Source: Flavobacterium panici (GTDB taxonomy: Bacteria > Bacteroidota > Bacteroidia > Flavobacteriales > Flavobacteriaceae). From it: a stretch of DNA of 64,000 nt. The stretch is taken from assembly GCF_903819335.1 (NCBI RefSeq), contig NZ_CAIJDE010000029.1, positions 225,219 through 289,218 of the forward strand, given 5' to 3'. Positions within the stretch are counted from its first letter, which is position 1, and the number at the start of each line of letters is the position of its first letter. Made by a program: the position numbers and the translations under genes. This document shows, piece by piece, positions 35,401 to 43,951 of this stretch. The notes under the pieces were generated by a model. It was given only the letters and a program-made list of their open reading frames with translations. It was not told where the DNA came from and made no database searches.

Positions 35401-35505
35401 TGGTACTTTTGCTTTATCCTTAACAGTTCCTTTTATTTTTATTTGTCCAAATGATACAGCAGTACACAAAAGGGCAATAAAAAACCATATATATTTAAAT
35501 TTCAT
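32473..35505 (-). CDS. SusC-like TonB-dependent outer membrane receptor
   Basis: The protein is complete at 1010 residues. A signal peptide (CTAVSFGQ, about 21) is followed by a carboxypeptidase-regulatory-like domain (IKIKGTVKDKAKVPIPGVNV ... DFDGNYVI), a TonB box (ALDEIVVVGYA, about 105), a plug domain with VVDGIPMG and MEVLKDASASAIYGSRASNG, and a beta barrel ending PTILMGLNVAF. It would import oligosaccharides released at the surface. It is co-transcribed with the glycan-binding lipoprotein gene before it (45 bases) and susD after it. Confidence 0.96.
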   Translation of the reverse strand: MKFKYIWFFIALLCTAVSFGQIKIKGTVKDKAKVPIPGVNVIVKGTSTSAATDFDGNYVINVPNKNSQIEFSFVGFTSQVVSVGDKTEINIVLQESSQALDEIVVVGYAAVKKSDVTSSISSIKGKELQTMTVGNVTESLQGKVSGVQVTGQGGPGAQPRVLIRGISTVNLSTDPLYVVDGIPMGTSINFLSNNEIESMEVLKDASASAIYGSRASNGVILITTKKGKVGKTRFNFDLSSGMQIMNNPYNMADAEGYATIMNKAYNNSGYSDYLPNPSQYKGKTTDWWRAGIKTGTPVTNASFGVSGGSDKHTYAISLNYYNSESMYGIGGWERVTMRIANDFKFSDKFSAGITLNPRYETWGAPGNWADFDKIDPITPIYKPADQLTGLENEYSIYARSPSYIWNPVAAVNRYDDYTDQYNLNTNGYLQYEPIKGLVIRTQASVEVGDKIWSKFTPDFVIDAAHEKAEINTIERRATNNVDWTWQNTVTYNKTFAGKHNASLMIGNTMEEYNGNDVWGYGEGVPNNSDSMRELNAATKNRNSGGNSWSSSIMSYLSRFSYNYDGKYYFTGTFRRDGSSKFMANNKWANFPSASVSWRILNEGFMEPTKDVLSDLRFRAGWGKVGNQNLPSAVYQSNIGQGFYIIDGQVVDTSYPSSMANKDIKWETVEDVSFGIDFGLWKNKLSGSLEYYQKKTHDMLFLKQFPTYSGFPGFSTMWTNVGSMQSSGIDLLISYKDKKGDFSYGVDLTFTTVNVEMLSLSSEGEKLYGASNRTLTVKGEEPGYFYGYVADGLFQNQTELNSHTDEHGTKLQPYAQLGDIRFKDVNGDGKLDDKDRTKIGSPWADYNVGLNLNFGYKNFDLVANFYSSIGNDIINQNISDLYNGASLTNKVNGLDQMAWHGEGTSNYIPRLSKDDNNENYTKFSSLYVEDGSFVRMKNLQLGYSFYNKFGLDKLRISLSGQNLWTWTNYSGVDPEVAGGDPNTGDRVKGSGFGGWNYPVQPTILMGLNVAF

Positions 35506-35550
35506 ATTTAGATGTTTTATTTATTAATGTTATAAAAGCCTGATAACAAA

Positions 35551-36948
35551 TTATTTCTTTGTTATAAAAACTCTCTCTAACTCTGTATCAAGAACTACTT
35601 TGTAAACTCCGGCCGCTGCTGGGTATTTAGCATTTCCGTTTTCTCCCGGCGACATGGTACAAATACCATTTTTAATTAATCTCCATGAAGGGCTCCACCA
35701 TTGTCCTGTAAAAGTTGCTTCCATTTGTCCTGTCAAAGTATATTCTCCCACTAATTGATAAGGGTTGTTTGGATTATTTGCTAAATGCAGTCCTGTTTGA
35801 ACCCAAGCCGTCCATGTATCCCAATCTGCACCCTGAATTCCGCCGCCGCAAACACTCACGAATGGTCTTCTTAAAGCTTCATCATCATGCCATAATCCGT
35901 TGGCGATATCTGCCCAGACTTTGCTTGAAGGTGTATATTTTGTAGCTGTATATTTTAAAGTATTTGGATTTACTTTGATACTGTAATATCCTTTTGTTGG
36001 AAGAATAATCGCTGTTGAAGCAACATCGTCAACTAATTCTCCAGAAGTATTTAAACCAAAACAATGCGGTGCAAAATCGGATTCCTGACCTAAGAAATAA
36101 ATTTCTTTGTTGTCTTTATCTGCGTAGTATTTGAATTCGAAATCCTGTCCGCTTTTTTCGTGGAAATACATCGGAACTCCAACTGCGTCTGTCGTTAGGT
36201 TTGTTCCTTTTGGCTGATCGCATAAATAAAGCGCCGGATATTCATTTGTTGCTACAATATTTACGCTTAAAGTTCCCGTATTCGGAATCGCAAATTTGTC
36301 TTTTGCAGTAATAGTCAATACATAATCTGCAGCCGTTACAGGCAATGTATACGTTTTATTGAAAGTATACGATTGAGGCGAACCTGTTAACTGAACGGTT
36401 TCATCAATACCAAGCGCTTCACATTTTACCTGAACATAATCAATTCCAGAATCGTCGTTTACTACAAAATTTACCGGCATTTGGTTACTTGTCGATAACA
36501 AGATAACGGCACCTTCTTTTGGCGTAACCATTGTTATGGACGGAGCTGCAAATTCTCCGTCTAAACGCAGGTTTGCTTCTTCATTTACAACATTTCCCGA
36601 AACGTCTGTAATAATTAATTTTATTTTGAATGCCTCAGAAGTTCCTCTGTTTGCCGGAACTTCAAAAAAGTAACTCAAATCGTATGATTTTAAAAGAGGA
36701 TCTGTTGCAAATGAGATTACTTTATCAAGCGATAATTCCGGAATTTGAATCTCTACGCTTTTTAATCCTAAATCGTCAGCCAGAGCGGCTTTGATTTCAA
36801 ATTTTCTGCTTGGTGCACCATAAATTTCTTTTGTTGATACCACTACCGTAGGATTATCAGAACTTGGAAATCCTGATTCGTTATTTTGACATCCGGTAAA
36901 AAAGATGGCAAAAAGGGTAAGAAAAAATAAAAATACATTTTTTTTCAT
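35551..36948 (-). CDS. SusE/SusF-like surface glycan-binding lipoprotein
   Basis: This 465-residue protein has a lipoprotein signal (FFTGCQNNES, Cys near 20) followed by several Ig-like domains (about 30-130, 135-230). The C-terminal modules are rich in Trp and Tyr (YYSIKVNPNTLKYTATKY, ADWDTWTAWVQ, FTGQWWSPSWRLIKNG) and end KVVLDTELERVFITKK, the pattern seen in SusE/SusF glycan-binding domains. Such proteins hold polysaccharide at the cell surface. Here the gene precedes susC, whereas sus loci usually place it after susD. It is probably the first gene of the structural operon, 694 bases after the regulator gene. Confidence 0.82.
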   Translation of the reverse strand: MKKNVFLFFLTLFAIFFTGCQNNESGFPSSDNPTVVVSTKEIYGAPSRKFEIKAALADDLGLKSVEIQIPELSLDKVISFATDPLLKSYDLSYFFEVPANRGTSEAFKIKLIITDVSGNVVNEEANLRLDGEFAAPSITMVTPKEGAVILLSTSNQMPVNFVVNDDSGIDYVQVKCEALGIDETVQLTGSPQSYTFNKTYTLPVTAADYVLTITAKDKFAIPNTGTLSVNIVATNEYPALYLCDQPKGTNLTTDAVGVPMYFHEKSGQDFEFKYYADKDNKEIYFLGQESDFAPHCFGLNTSGELVDDVASTAIILPTKGYYSIKVNPNTLKYTATKYTPSSKVWADIANGLWHDDEALRRPFVSVCGGGIQGADWDTWTAWVQTGLHLANNPNNPYQLVGEYTLTGQMEATFTGQWWSPSWRLIKNGICTMSPGENGNAKYPAAAGVYKVVLDTELERVFITKK

Positions 36949-37642
36949 TTCTTAATTTTTAAAGTTAGGTTTAGTTAGTTTGTCGTTTTCTAAAAACGTA
37001 AGTTGGTTTAAACTTGTAGGTCATTTTTTAAGTTTGGTTATCTGTTCCTGAGGCTAAACAGACTGCAATTGATTATCTGGTTATTTTCATATTGGTGAGT
37101 TTGGTTAATTGTTAGTATATTTTTTTCTTTTTGATCTTTCCTCTTTGTTCTATTTTCTTTCTTCTTTATTAAATCTAATTGTTTGTTATTTTACCCGCAG
37201 TATTTAAGAGCTGCGGGTATGATAAGTTATACTGTAAAACCAACTCTTACTTAATGTTTAAAAAAGGCTCTATTCTTTAAACTACTAAAAAACTTATCGA
37301 AACAAACACTTATGATTATAACATAGTAATGTGACTAACTTCATTACTATTACTGCAAAGAAATGTTTAATTCAAACTTTCCAGCAGGGGTAAAATGGAA
37401 AAAAAAGGAGGTCAAATTTGCAATTAACCATTATTTTAAGTTAAATTTTAAGGACTACGAAAAAATACCAGTATATTTTTACATAATACGCAATTATTAA
37501 ATTTCATGTTTTTTTTAAAGAATTCCGTTTGTCATTGCGAGGAACGAAGCAATCACACAAGGTTGTCGACAAAGATTGGAGAGATGCTTTGCGGAGTTAC
37601 GTGTGCGATTTCTCCCTTCGGTCGAAATGACAAAAAACCTTA
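36949..37642 (-). promoter_or_regulatory. Long leader region between HTCS and the SusE-like operon
   Basis: This 694-base gap should hold the HTCS-controlled promoter of the PUL operon. No clear TTG/TAnnTTTG pair is visible, as is usual for activator-dependent promoters. There is a hairpin ACCCGCAG - 10 bases - CTGCGGGT at 37193-37218, which could be a terminator or leader element. A G-rich spot AAAAAAAAGGAGG is near 37404, and repeat copy 3 lies at 37526-37633. No gene is seen. Confidence 0.45.
37526..37633. repeat. Palindromic GTCATTTCGA repeat, copy 3
   Basis: CGTTTGTCATTGCGAGGAAC ... GTGTGCGATTTCTCCCTTCG followed by GTCGAAATGACAAA. It directly follows the HTCS stop (37643, minus strand) and may help end its transcript. 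Confidence 0.85.
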
Positions 37643-40600
37643 TTATTTGATAATATTGAGATCTGAGTTGAAAGAACTCTTGTATTTTTTAATGTATTCT
37701 GATGGAGTCATTCCAAAGAGTTTTACAAACTGCTGTCTGAAATATTTTGGATCTTCAAACCCAACTTCGGCACTTGCCTGCGTAATATTCATGTCTTCGG
37801 TGAGCATTAACATGGCCGCTCTTCGAATACGAACAGAACGTATAAAGGCATTTAAAGTCTGCCCCGAAATGATTTTGATTTTGGTATAAAGCGTTCTGTG
37901 GCTCATTCCCATTTCGAGCGCGAAGTTTTTGATGGTAAAATCTCTTTTATGAATATTAGCTTCGACAATATCAATACATTTTTTTAGCATTTCCTGATAT
38001 TCCACCGGAACTTTTTGGGTATTTTCCTTAAGTGTAATGCTGTCTAAGAAATAAGTTCGCAGGTTGCTTCTGTTTCGCAGTAAAGATTCTACACGTGCTT
38101 TTAGGATATCATCATCAAATGGTTTTGTGATATAATCATCGGCACCATCATTGATTCCCTGCAAATGAGTTTCAGGATTTTTTGATGCCGTAAGCAGAAT
38201 TACCGGAATATGAGACAAATCGTTACTTTCTTTTATTTTTCGGCACAATTCTAAACCGTCCATTTCTTCCATTGTAATATCACTGATTACAAGATCCGGC
38301 ATGTGTTTTTTGGTCAGTTTTAAACCTTCTTCTCCATTTTCGGCACTGTAAACGACATAGTTTTCTGAGAATAATTTTATCAGATACGCTCTGATTTCGG
38401 CATTATCATCAATAATTAAAACGGTGCGTTTTTCAGTAAGCATGATTTTTTGGAAATCACTTTCTGAAACTATAGTATTTGAAGCCGAATTGTTTTCTTC
38501 GGAATCGTCAATTATTAATTCATCAAATAACTGACTTCTTTGCGGAGCTTCATTTGTAATTTCGACATTTTCAAAATGGCTGTTTTCTTTCAGAAAAGTT
38601 AATTTAAATGTACTTCCTTTACCAATTTCACTTTCGCAGCTTACTTTACCTTTATGTTTGTCTACAAAGTATTTGACAATAAAAAGTCCGATTCCGAAAC
38701 CGGTTCCTATTGAAACTTTTGAATTGATTTGTTTGAATTTTTCGAAAATTACTTCGATATCTTTTTTCTCAATTCCGTCTCCGTTATCCGAGATTTCAAG
38801 AAAAACCTCCTCATCACTTTCTGTTACTATAAGATTTATTTCGCCGCCAATTGGTGTGTACTTAAAAGCATTTGACATTAAGTTGAATAACGAAATCTCA
38901 ATTTTTTCATAATCGCCAATAATCACAATTTCATGATCGGGAATTGTAAAATTATAATCGATGTTTTTATCTTTTGCCTGATTTACAAAACACTGATATA
39001 CTTCATTACAAAGGTTGTTGACATTTATCGGCGATAAACGCAAGGAATCGGCATCGTTTTCTGCTTTTCTAAAAAGTAAAAGCTGATCTACCAAACTTAA
39101 AAGTCTTCTTGCATTTCGGTGTGCAATTGCCAAATCACTTCCGGAAGAGCCATTTTGAACATCTTCTTTCTGAACTGCTTTTTTCAACGGGTTTATAATC
39201 AGCGAAAGCGGTGTTCTAAATTCATGCGAAATATAAGTAAACATCGAAGATTGCTTTTCGGCGATTTCCTTTTCTTTCTTGCTTTCCAGTTCGGCAATTT
39301 TGACTTTATATTTTAGCTTTTCTTTGTTTTTATGATAATCCAGATAAACGAAAAGAAGTCCTGCAATACTCAAAATATATAATAAATAAGCCCACCAGGT
39401 TCTGTACCAAGGCGGCAGAACTTGTATAGAAACAAGACTGACTTCTTTATTCCAGCCTCCTTTAAAATTGGTTGTTTTTACTTTAAAAGTATATTTTCCT
39501 TCGGGAAGCCTGGAGTAATTTGCTTTTCGGGCCTGACCCACATAATTCCATTGTTCATCCCAGTTTTCTAAAAAATAAGCATAATTTATTTTGTCGGCAT
39601 TATTATAATCCAAGGCAACAAATTCTAATGACAATGTAGTTTGATCGTAAGCCAGTTCGACTTCTTTTATTTTTTCAGAATCGGTTGTGATTTCTGCTTT
39701 GCTCTCTTCAATTGGCTGATTGTTTACATAAAAATCAGTCAGCAAAACATTATTCTTTTGATTGAATCCTTTTATGGCTTCGGGAAAAAAGATATTAAAA
39801 CCGTTTATACCGCCAAAAAGAAATTCTCCTGTTGATAACTGAAGTCCAGCATTAAAACTAAACTGATTGCTTTGAAGCCCGTCGTTTACAGAGAAATTAC
39901 GAAAGGTTTTTCTCTTTTTATCAAATCGGCAAATGCCATTATACGTACTCATCCAGAGATTCCCTTCTTTATCTTCAAATAACCTTAAAATGGTGTTGGA
40001 TGGAAGTCCGTCATCAGATGTAAATCTTTTAAATTTATTTGTTTTTCTATCAAACAAAAGCAAACCGCCTTCCTGCGTTCCTAACCAAAGATTTTTGTCT
40101 TTATCTTCATGAATGCATCGAACAGGATTTCCTATTGTGGTTTTGGTAATCTTTTTGGTGTTTTTTTCTATGGAAAATAAAGACGTATAATTTCCTCCCC
40201 AAAGCTTTCCGTCGCTTGTTTCTATAATAGATTGCAGATTGGTAACATTTTTATCAAAAAGAACAAAATTGTTTTGGGCTCGGTCAAAAAGGTACAAAGC
40301 ACCTTCATTAGTGGCGCTTGCCCAAATATTTGCTTTTGAATCTTTGTAGACAAACCAAATGTTTTTCTCCACTTGTTTGGTGTACGGATTGTAACAAGAA
40401 AATTTCGTTACGGTATTGTTTTGTTTATTGATTCGGTTTACGCCACCAGCCCAGGTCGAAAGCCAGATATCATTATTGTTATCACGGACTATTCCGGTAA
40501 TAAAACTGCTTGAAAGTGTCTTGTTGTAGTTTATGTAGGTATTATTTTTTCGGTCCCAATATTTTAAACCTGCGCCGTCTGTCCCAACCCATAAATTCTT

Positions 40601-41683
40601 TTTTTCATCTTCGCAAAAAGACAAAATAAAGTTTTCGGCAGGATCTTTTCCATTGTATCTGATGCTTTTAAAATATTTTGGAGTGTCGCTCAGCATACTG
40701 ATTCCACCACGAAGGGAACCAAACCATTTGTTACCGGATTTATCTTCGTATAAACTCCAAACCGAATTGCTTTTTGCCAGTTGATTGTTTTTAACCGAAT
40801 TATAAGGCACGGCTTTTTTATTGTTTCCAATAACCTGAAAAATGCCACAGCCGTCTGTTGTAACCCATATTTCTCCTTTTTTATCTGAAAGAATATCGGT
40901 TACACTGCATTTGCCTGAAAAATAATTATCAGAAAGTGCTCCGGTTTTGGTATTAAACAGAAAAAGCCCTTCGTCGGTTCCGAACCAAAGATTTCCATCT
41001 AAAGATAATTTCATTGCTTTTACGCCAATTGAAAGTGGAAAAACGACTTGTAATTTCTTTGAATTATAAGTGTAATTGCAAAGTCCGACATTTCGAATAT
41101 AAACCCAGCTTCCGGATTTATTTTTATTTTCCTGAATGGCTATTGCATCGTAATTATTGACGTTGATTTGGTTTCCTAAAACGGTAAGCGGAATTGGTTT
41201 CCCAATAAATGAGCCGTTTTCGAAAGCAACTAATCCTAAGTTTTGAGAGGCAATTAAAAAAAGTTTATCAGAAACAGAACGCATCTGATGTACAATATCT
41301 TTTAGCGTTTTTGTCTTTTTATTTGAAGAAGTATATTCAACAGAATGAAATGTAGCCGAAGTTTTGTTGTAAATACAGACTCCGTTGTTTCCTCCTACCC
41401 AAATGTTGTTTTTAGAATCACCTTCGATATTGTAAATCGCATTGAACAATAATGATTTTGGATCGTTGATTCGGTTTCTGAAAACTTTGAAATTGTAGCC
41501 GTCGTATCGGTTTAAGCCATCGTAAGTTCCAAACCACATAAAACCTTCGCTGTCCTGAAATATCGTGGTTACAGAATTATTTGATAATCCGTCAGATATA
41601 TCCAAAAACTTAACGGGATAATCTTGCGAATATCCTGAAAATGAAAAGGCTATTAGCATAAGATATAGAACAAAATGCTTCAA
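37643..41683 (-). CDS. Hybrid two-component system regulator (HTCS)
   Basis: This 1346-residue protein has a signal peptide (MKHFVLYLMLIAFSFSGYSQ), then a periplasmic sensor of two-component-regulator propeller repeats (many FEDKEGNLWMSTYNGICRF-like units, about 25-690) and a Y_Y_Y domain. One transmembrane helix lies near 762-784, followed by a histidine kinase with phospho-acceptor H820 in YISHEFRTP and ATPase motifs DNGDGIEKKD and GTGFGIGLFIV. A receiver domain has phospho-acceptor D1135 in VISDITMEEMDG, and a C-terminal AraC-type HTH (about 1240-1340) ends in the PKYFRQQFVKLFGMTPSEY region. HTCS proteins bind a specific oligosaccharide in the periplasm and switch on the adjacent PUL, here the operon downstream on the same strand. 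Confidence 0.96.
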   Translation of the reverse strand: MKHFVLYLMLIAFSFSGYSQDYPVKFLDISDGLSNNSVTTIFQDSEGFMWFGTYDGLNRYDGYNFKVFRNRINDPKSLLFNAIYNIEGDSKNNIWVGGNNGVCIYNKTSATFHSVEYTSSNKKTKTLKDIVHQMRSVSDKLFLIASQNLGLVAFENGSFIGKPIPLTVLGNQINVNNYDAIAIQENKNKSGSWVYIRNVGLCNYTYNSKKLQVVFPLSIGVKAMKLSLDGNLWFGTDEGLFLFNTKTGALSDNYFSGKCSVTDILSDKKGEIWVTTDGCGIFQVIGNNKKAVPYNSVKNNQLAKSNSVWSLYEDKSGNKWFGSLRGGISMLSDTPKYFKSIRYNGKDPAENFILSFCEDEKKNLWVGTDGAGLKYWDRKNNTYINYNKTLSSSFITGIVRDNNNDIWLSTWAGGVNRINKQNNTVTKFSCYNPYTKQVEKNIWFVYKDSKANIWASATNEGALYLFDRAQNNFVLFDKNVTNLQSIIETSDGKLWGGNYTSLFSIEKNTKKITKTTIGNPVRCIHEDKDKNLWLGTQEGGLLLFDRKTNKFKRFTSDDGLPSNTILRLFEDKEGNLWMSTYNGICRFDKKRKTFRNFSVNDGLQSNQFSFNAGLQLSTGEFLFGGINGFNIFFPEAIKGFNQKNNVLLTDFYVNNQPIEESKAEITTDSEKIKEVELAYDQTTLSLEFVALDYNNADKINYAYFLENWDEQWNYVGQARKANYSRLPEGKYTFKVKTTNFKGGWNKEVSLVSIQVLPPWYRTWWAYLLYILSIAGLLFVYLDYHKNKEKLKYKVKIAELESKKEKEIAEKQSSMFTYISHEFRTPLSLIINPLKKAVQKEDVQNGSSGSDLAIAHRNARRLLSLVDQLLLFRKAENDADSLRLSPINVNNLCNEVYQCFVNQAKDKNIDYNFTIPDHEIVIIGDYEKIEISLFNLMSNAFKYTPIGGEINLIVTESDEEVFLEISDNGDGIEKKDIEVIFEKFKQINSKVSIGTGFGIGLFIVKYFVDKHKGKVSCESEIGKGSTFKLTFLKENSHFENVEITNEAPQRSQLFDELIIDDSEENNSASNTIVSESDFQKIMLTEKRTVLIIDDNAEIRAYLIKLFSENYVVYSAENGEEGLKLTKKHMPDLVISDITMEEMDGLELCRKIKESNDLSHIPVILLTASKNPETHLQGINDGADDYITKPFDDDILKARVESLLRNRSNLRTYFLDSITLKENTQKVPVEYQEMLKKCIDIVEANIHKRDFTIKNFALEMGMSHRTLYTKIKIISGQTLNAFIRSVRIRRAAMLMLTEDMNITQASAEVGFEDPKYFRQQFVKLFGMTPSEYIKKYKSSFNSDLNIIK

Positions 41684-41989
41684 AGTGTAATTTTTAAAAT
41701 ACTTGTAAAAAGTACAATTATAAGCTAATTTGACAGTATTTTACAAAAATTACAATATAAAAATTATATTTTGCCCTTTGTTTATAGGATTTTTATAGCG
41801 GTTGATTGTTTTTAATAAAGTTATACCTATGTTTTTCTTGGTGCGGCTATAGCTTTTCCTCATTTTTTGTCATTTCGACGAAAGGAGAAATCGCACTAGA
41901 AACTCTACAAAGATTGGCGATTCACTTTGAGGAAATACTAGTGCGATTTCTCGTTCCTCGAAATGACAAACTTTACGAGTAAATGAAGA
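41684..41989. other. Gap with repeat copy 4, upstream of HTCS
   Basis: This 306-base gap lies between the HTCS start (41683) and the kinase stop (41990). Its near half is AT-rich upstream DNA of the HTCS gene with no convincing promoter pair. The far half is repeat copy 4 (41865-41972). Confidence 0.5.
41865..41972. repeat. Palindromic GTCATTTCGA repeat, copy 4
   Basis: TTTTTGTCATTTCGACGAAA ... AGTGCGATTTCTCGTTCCTC followed by GAAATGACAAA, with AAAGATTGGCGATTCA in the centre, very close to copy 1. It follows the kinase stop on the minus strand. Confidence 0.85.
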
Positions 41990-42894
41990 TTAGTTTCCTT
42001 TTCCTCTCATTAAATCTTCAATCTCTGACAAAGAAATTTTAGGATTTGCACCCGGCGAACTCGCAACCAAAGCACCCATTGCGCAAGCCAAATCTAAAGC
42101 TTCCTGTGGCGTTTTATCCGTAAGTAAAGAGGTTACTAAAGTGGCTAAGAAAGAATCTCCAGCACCAACAGTATCAGCAACCACAATTGGATAACCATTA
42201 TTTTCATAAAAAGTGCCTTCCCATAATAGTAAAGCTCCGTGTTTACCTCTTGTAACGCATATTCCTTTTACATCTGCCAAAGATGAAATGAAATTGATAT
42301 TCTCTTTTAAATTGGTATGCGGAAAGTTTAAAGCGGATGCTATTTCTAAAATTTCCTCATCATTGAACTTTACGAAATTGGCTGATTTCATTAATCGTTC
42401 CAGAATTTCGTAGGTATAATGAGGCTTTCTTAAATTGACATCGAAAACTTTATAGGCATTTGTTTGTAAAAGTTCTTGCAACGATTCTCTGGAAACCTCA
42501 TCTCTGCAAACCAAACTTCCGTAAATTAAAACATCAGCTTCATTAGTGAGTTTTCTGGCTTCGTCATTTAAAACAATTTTATCCCAAGCCGATGGATATT
42601 TGATTTCATATGTTGCAGATCCGGTTTTATCTAACGTTACGTTTACTAATCCTGTTGGGAAATCTTCTGAGGTAATTATGGAAGCGGTTTCGAGCCCTAA
42701 TTCTTTTACGGTTTCTATGATCGCTTTTCCGTCTTCGTCATTTCCAACGCAGCTAATCATTGCCACGTCACAGCCTAATGATTTCATTCTTAAAGCTACA
42801 TTCAACGGTGCGCCGCCTATCTTTTTTCGTTGGTAAAAACATCCCACAGCACTTCTCCGTAAGCAATCGCTTTAAGCTTTTTTTCGTTACTCAT
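41990..42894 (-). pseudogene. PfkB-family sugar kinase (fructokinase-like) with N-terminal frameshift
   Basis: From the ATG at 42894 the frame reads MSNEKKLKAIAYGEVLWDVF then TNEKR and stops. One base is missing in a run of six A (T-run 42822-42827). With seven A it would read TNEKKIGGAPLNVALRMKSLG, the exact PfkB start pattern, and give 301 residues. The rest is intact: GNDEDGKAI, the DVNLRKPHY segment, KFNDEEILEIA, and the ATP/active-site motif DTVGAGDSFLATL with catalytic Asp. A GTG at 42847 could start a shortened protein but would lose the first strand. The family phosphorylates fructose and related sugars. The gene lies next to HTCS but after a repeat. Confidence 0.85.
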
Positions 42895-42984
42895 TCCTAA
42901 TTTGTTTTTGTTAATCCTGAAATATAAAGTTATACTTTTAATTAAAACTGACCTAGGAATTAGTTATTGTATAATATCTATGTA

Positions 42985-43325
42985 ATGATTCAAATACTTC
43001 TAACGGAGTATCCGCTATGTGTTGAAATTTTATTTTTCTACCGACGATATACTCCTAGCGGAGTATTTTTACTGTCATTTTTTTCCGATATTGAACCCCT
43101 AACGGGGTATGCTTAACTCGTAATGCTATTGTTTTCTAGCGATATGAAACCCCTAACGGGTATGCTTAACGGGTAATGTTATTATTTTTTCTACCCATAT
43201 AAAACTCCTAACAGAGTTAATCTGTAACGTTATTTATTTCAATGAAATATCTCGGAGAGATTAAATATCGGTAGCATTCCACGATCACGCCTTCAAAATT
43301 TGTCCCGTAGGGACTACACATTCAA
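42985..43325. repeat. Degenerate array of CTAACGG(A/G)GTAT units
   Basis: The 447-base gap after the kinase gene holds at least five short palindromic units: TCTAACGGAGTATCC (near 43000), CTCCTAGCGGAGTATT (43048), CCCCTAACGGGGTATGC (43096), CCCCTAACGGGTATGC (43152) and CTCCTAACAGAGTTA (43206). They are separated by 45-56 bases and joined by CGATATNAAAC-like linkers, ending with CCCGTAGGGACTACACA. It looks like a REP-type array; no gene is seen. Confidence 0.7.
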
Positions 43326-43341
43326 TACAATAAAAACGTAC

Positions 43342-43803
43342 TTATTCTTTGATATTGAGTATTCCAAAAATTTCTTGTTTAAGTGACGCTTCACGAGCAG
43401 CTATGGAATCATTACCGAAAGCATACATATCACTTTTCGTAAAGCCGGCTTTCAAGATTTCTGTAGTATCTGTTACTTCCTGATCAAAATCAGCTTCTAT
43501 AGATCCTTTAAATTTTTCAGAATAACGAATCTTGTAGAATCTGCCAACACTCTCAGAAGAACCTATTGAAGAACCGCCTTCACCTTTATATCTTATTCCG
43601 TCAACATTGTAAATCAAATAATCAATTTTAGCTCCTTTATATTTGCGGTGTGAAATACATTTTCCAACTGTGACTTTTCCATTTAACTTAATATCTTTTC
43701 TTATAAGATATCCTTCAAAGAGTAGAAATGAAAAAAATAAAAAGCCTAAAATGAGAAGAACTACTGAAATTTTCCCAATTATTTTAAGTCCTATTTCCTT
43801 CAT
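43342..43803 (-). CDS. Hypothetical single-pass membrane-anchored protein
   Basis: This 153-residue protein has one strong N-terminal helix (ISVVLLILGFLFFSFLLF, about 12-30), then an outside beta-rich domain (KVTVGKCISHRKYKGAKIDYL, YNVDGIRYKGEGG, RFYKIRYSEKFKGSIEADF) and a polar tail. The middle resembles small DUF3592-like SH3-type domains that follow a membrane helix, but this is only a visual impression. It stands alone between a repeat array and lutC. Function unknown. Confidence 0.6.
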   Translation of the reverse strand: MKEIGLKIIGKISVVLLILGFLFFSFLLFEGYLIRKDIKLNGKVTVGKCISHRKYKGAKIDYLIYNVDGIRYKGEGGSSIGSSESVGRFYKIRYSEKFKGSIEADFDQEVTDTTEILKAGFTKSDMYAFGNDSIAAREASLKQEIFGILNIKE

Positions 43804-43887
43804 AATTATTCTTTTTACCTAATATGATATTAAACAAATATAACCTAAAACCCCACCAAGCTTTTATAAAAATCTTAAATATATAAA

Positions 43888-43928
43888 AACAAAAAACTGT
43901 GCAAAGTCAAAAGACACTTACACAGTTT
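43888..43928 (-). terminator. Terminator after lutC
   Basis: AAACTGTG ... CACAGTTT inverted arms (43894-43901 and 43921-43928). On the minus strand they are followed by a T-run, 24 bases after the lutC stop at 43952. Confidence 0.75.
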
Positions 43929-43951
43929 ATTTTATGATGAAGCTGTAAATA

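Noticed and set aside
37506..37889. Plus-strand frame overlapping the HTCS end
   Set aside because: It runs through a palindromic repeat and against the AraC domain of the HTCS; no family pattern is visible.
42820..42830. Programmed frameshift at the A-run of the PfkB gene
   Set aside because: The needed shift is -1, but the AAAAAAG string is out of register with the zero frame for a standard slippery heptamer, and kinases of this family are not known to use it.
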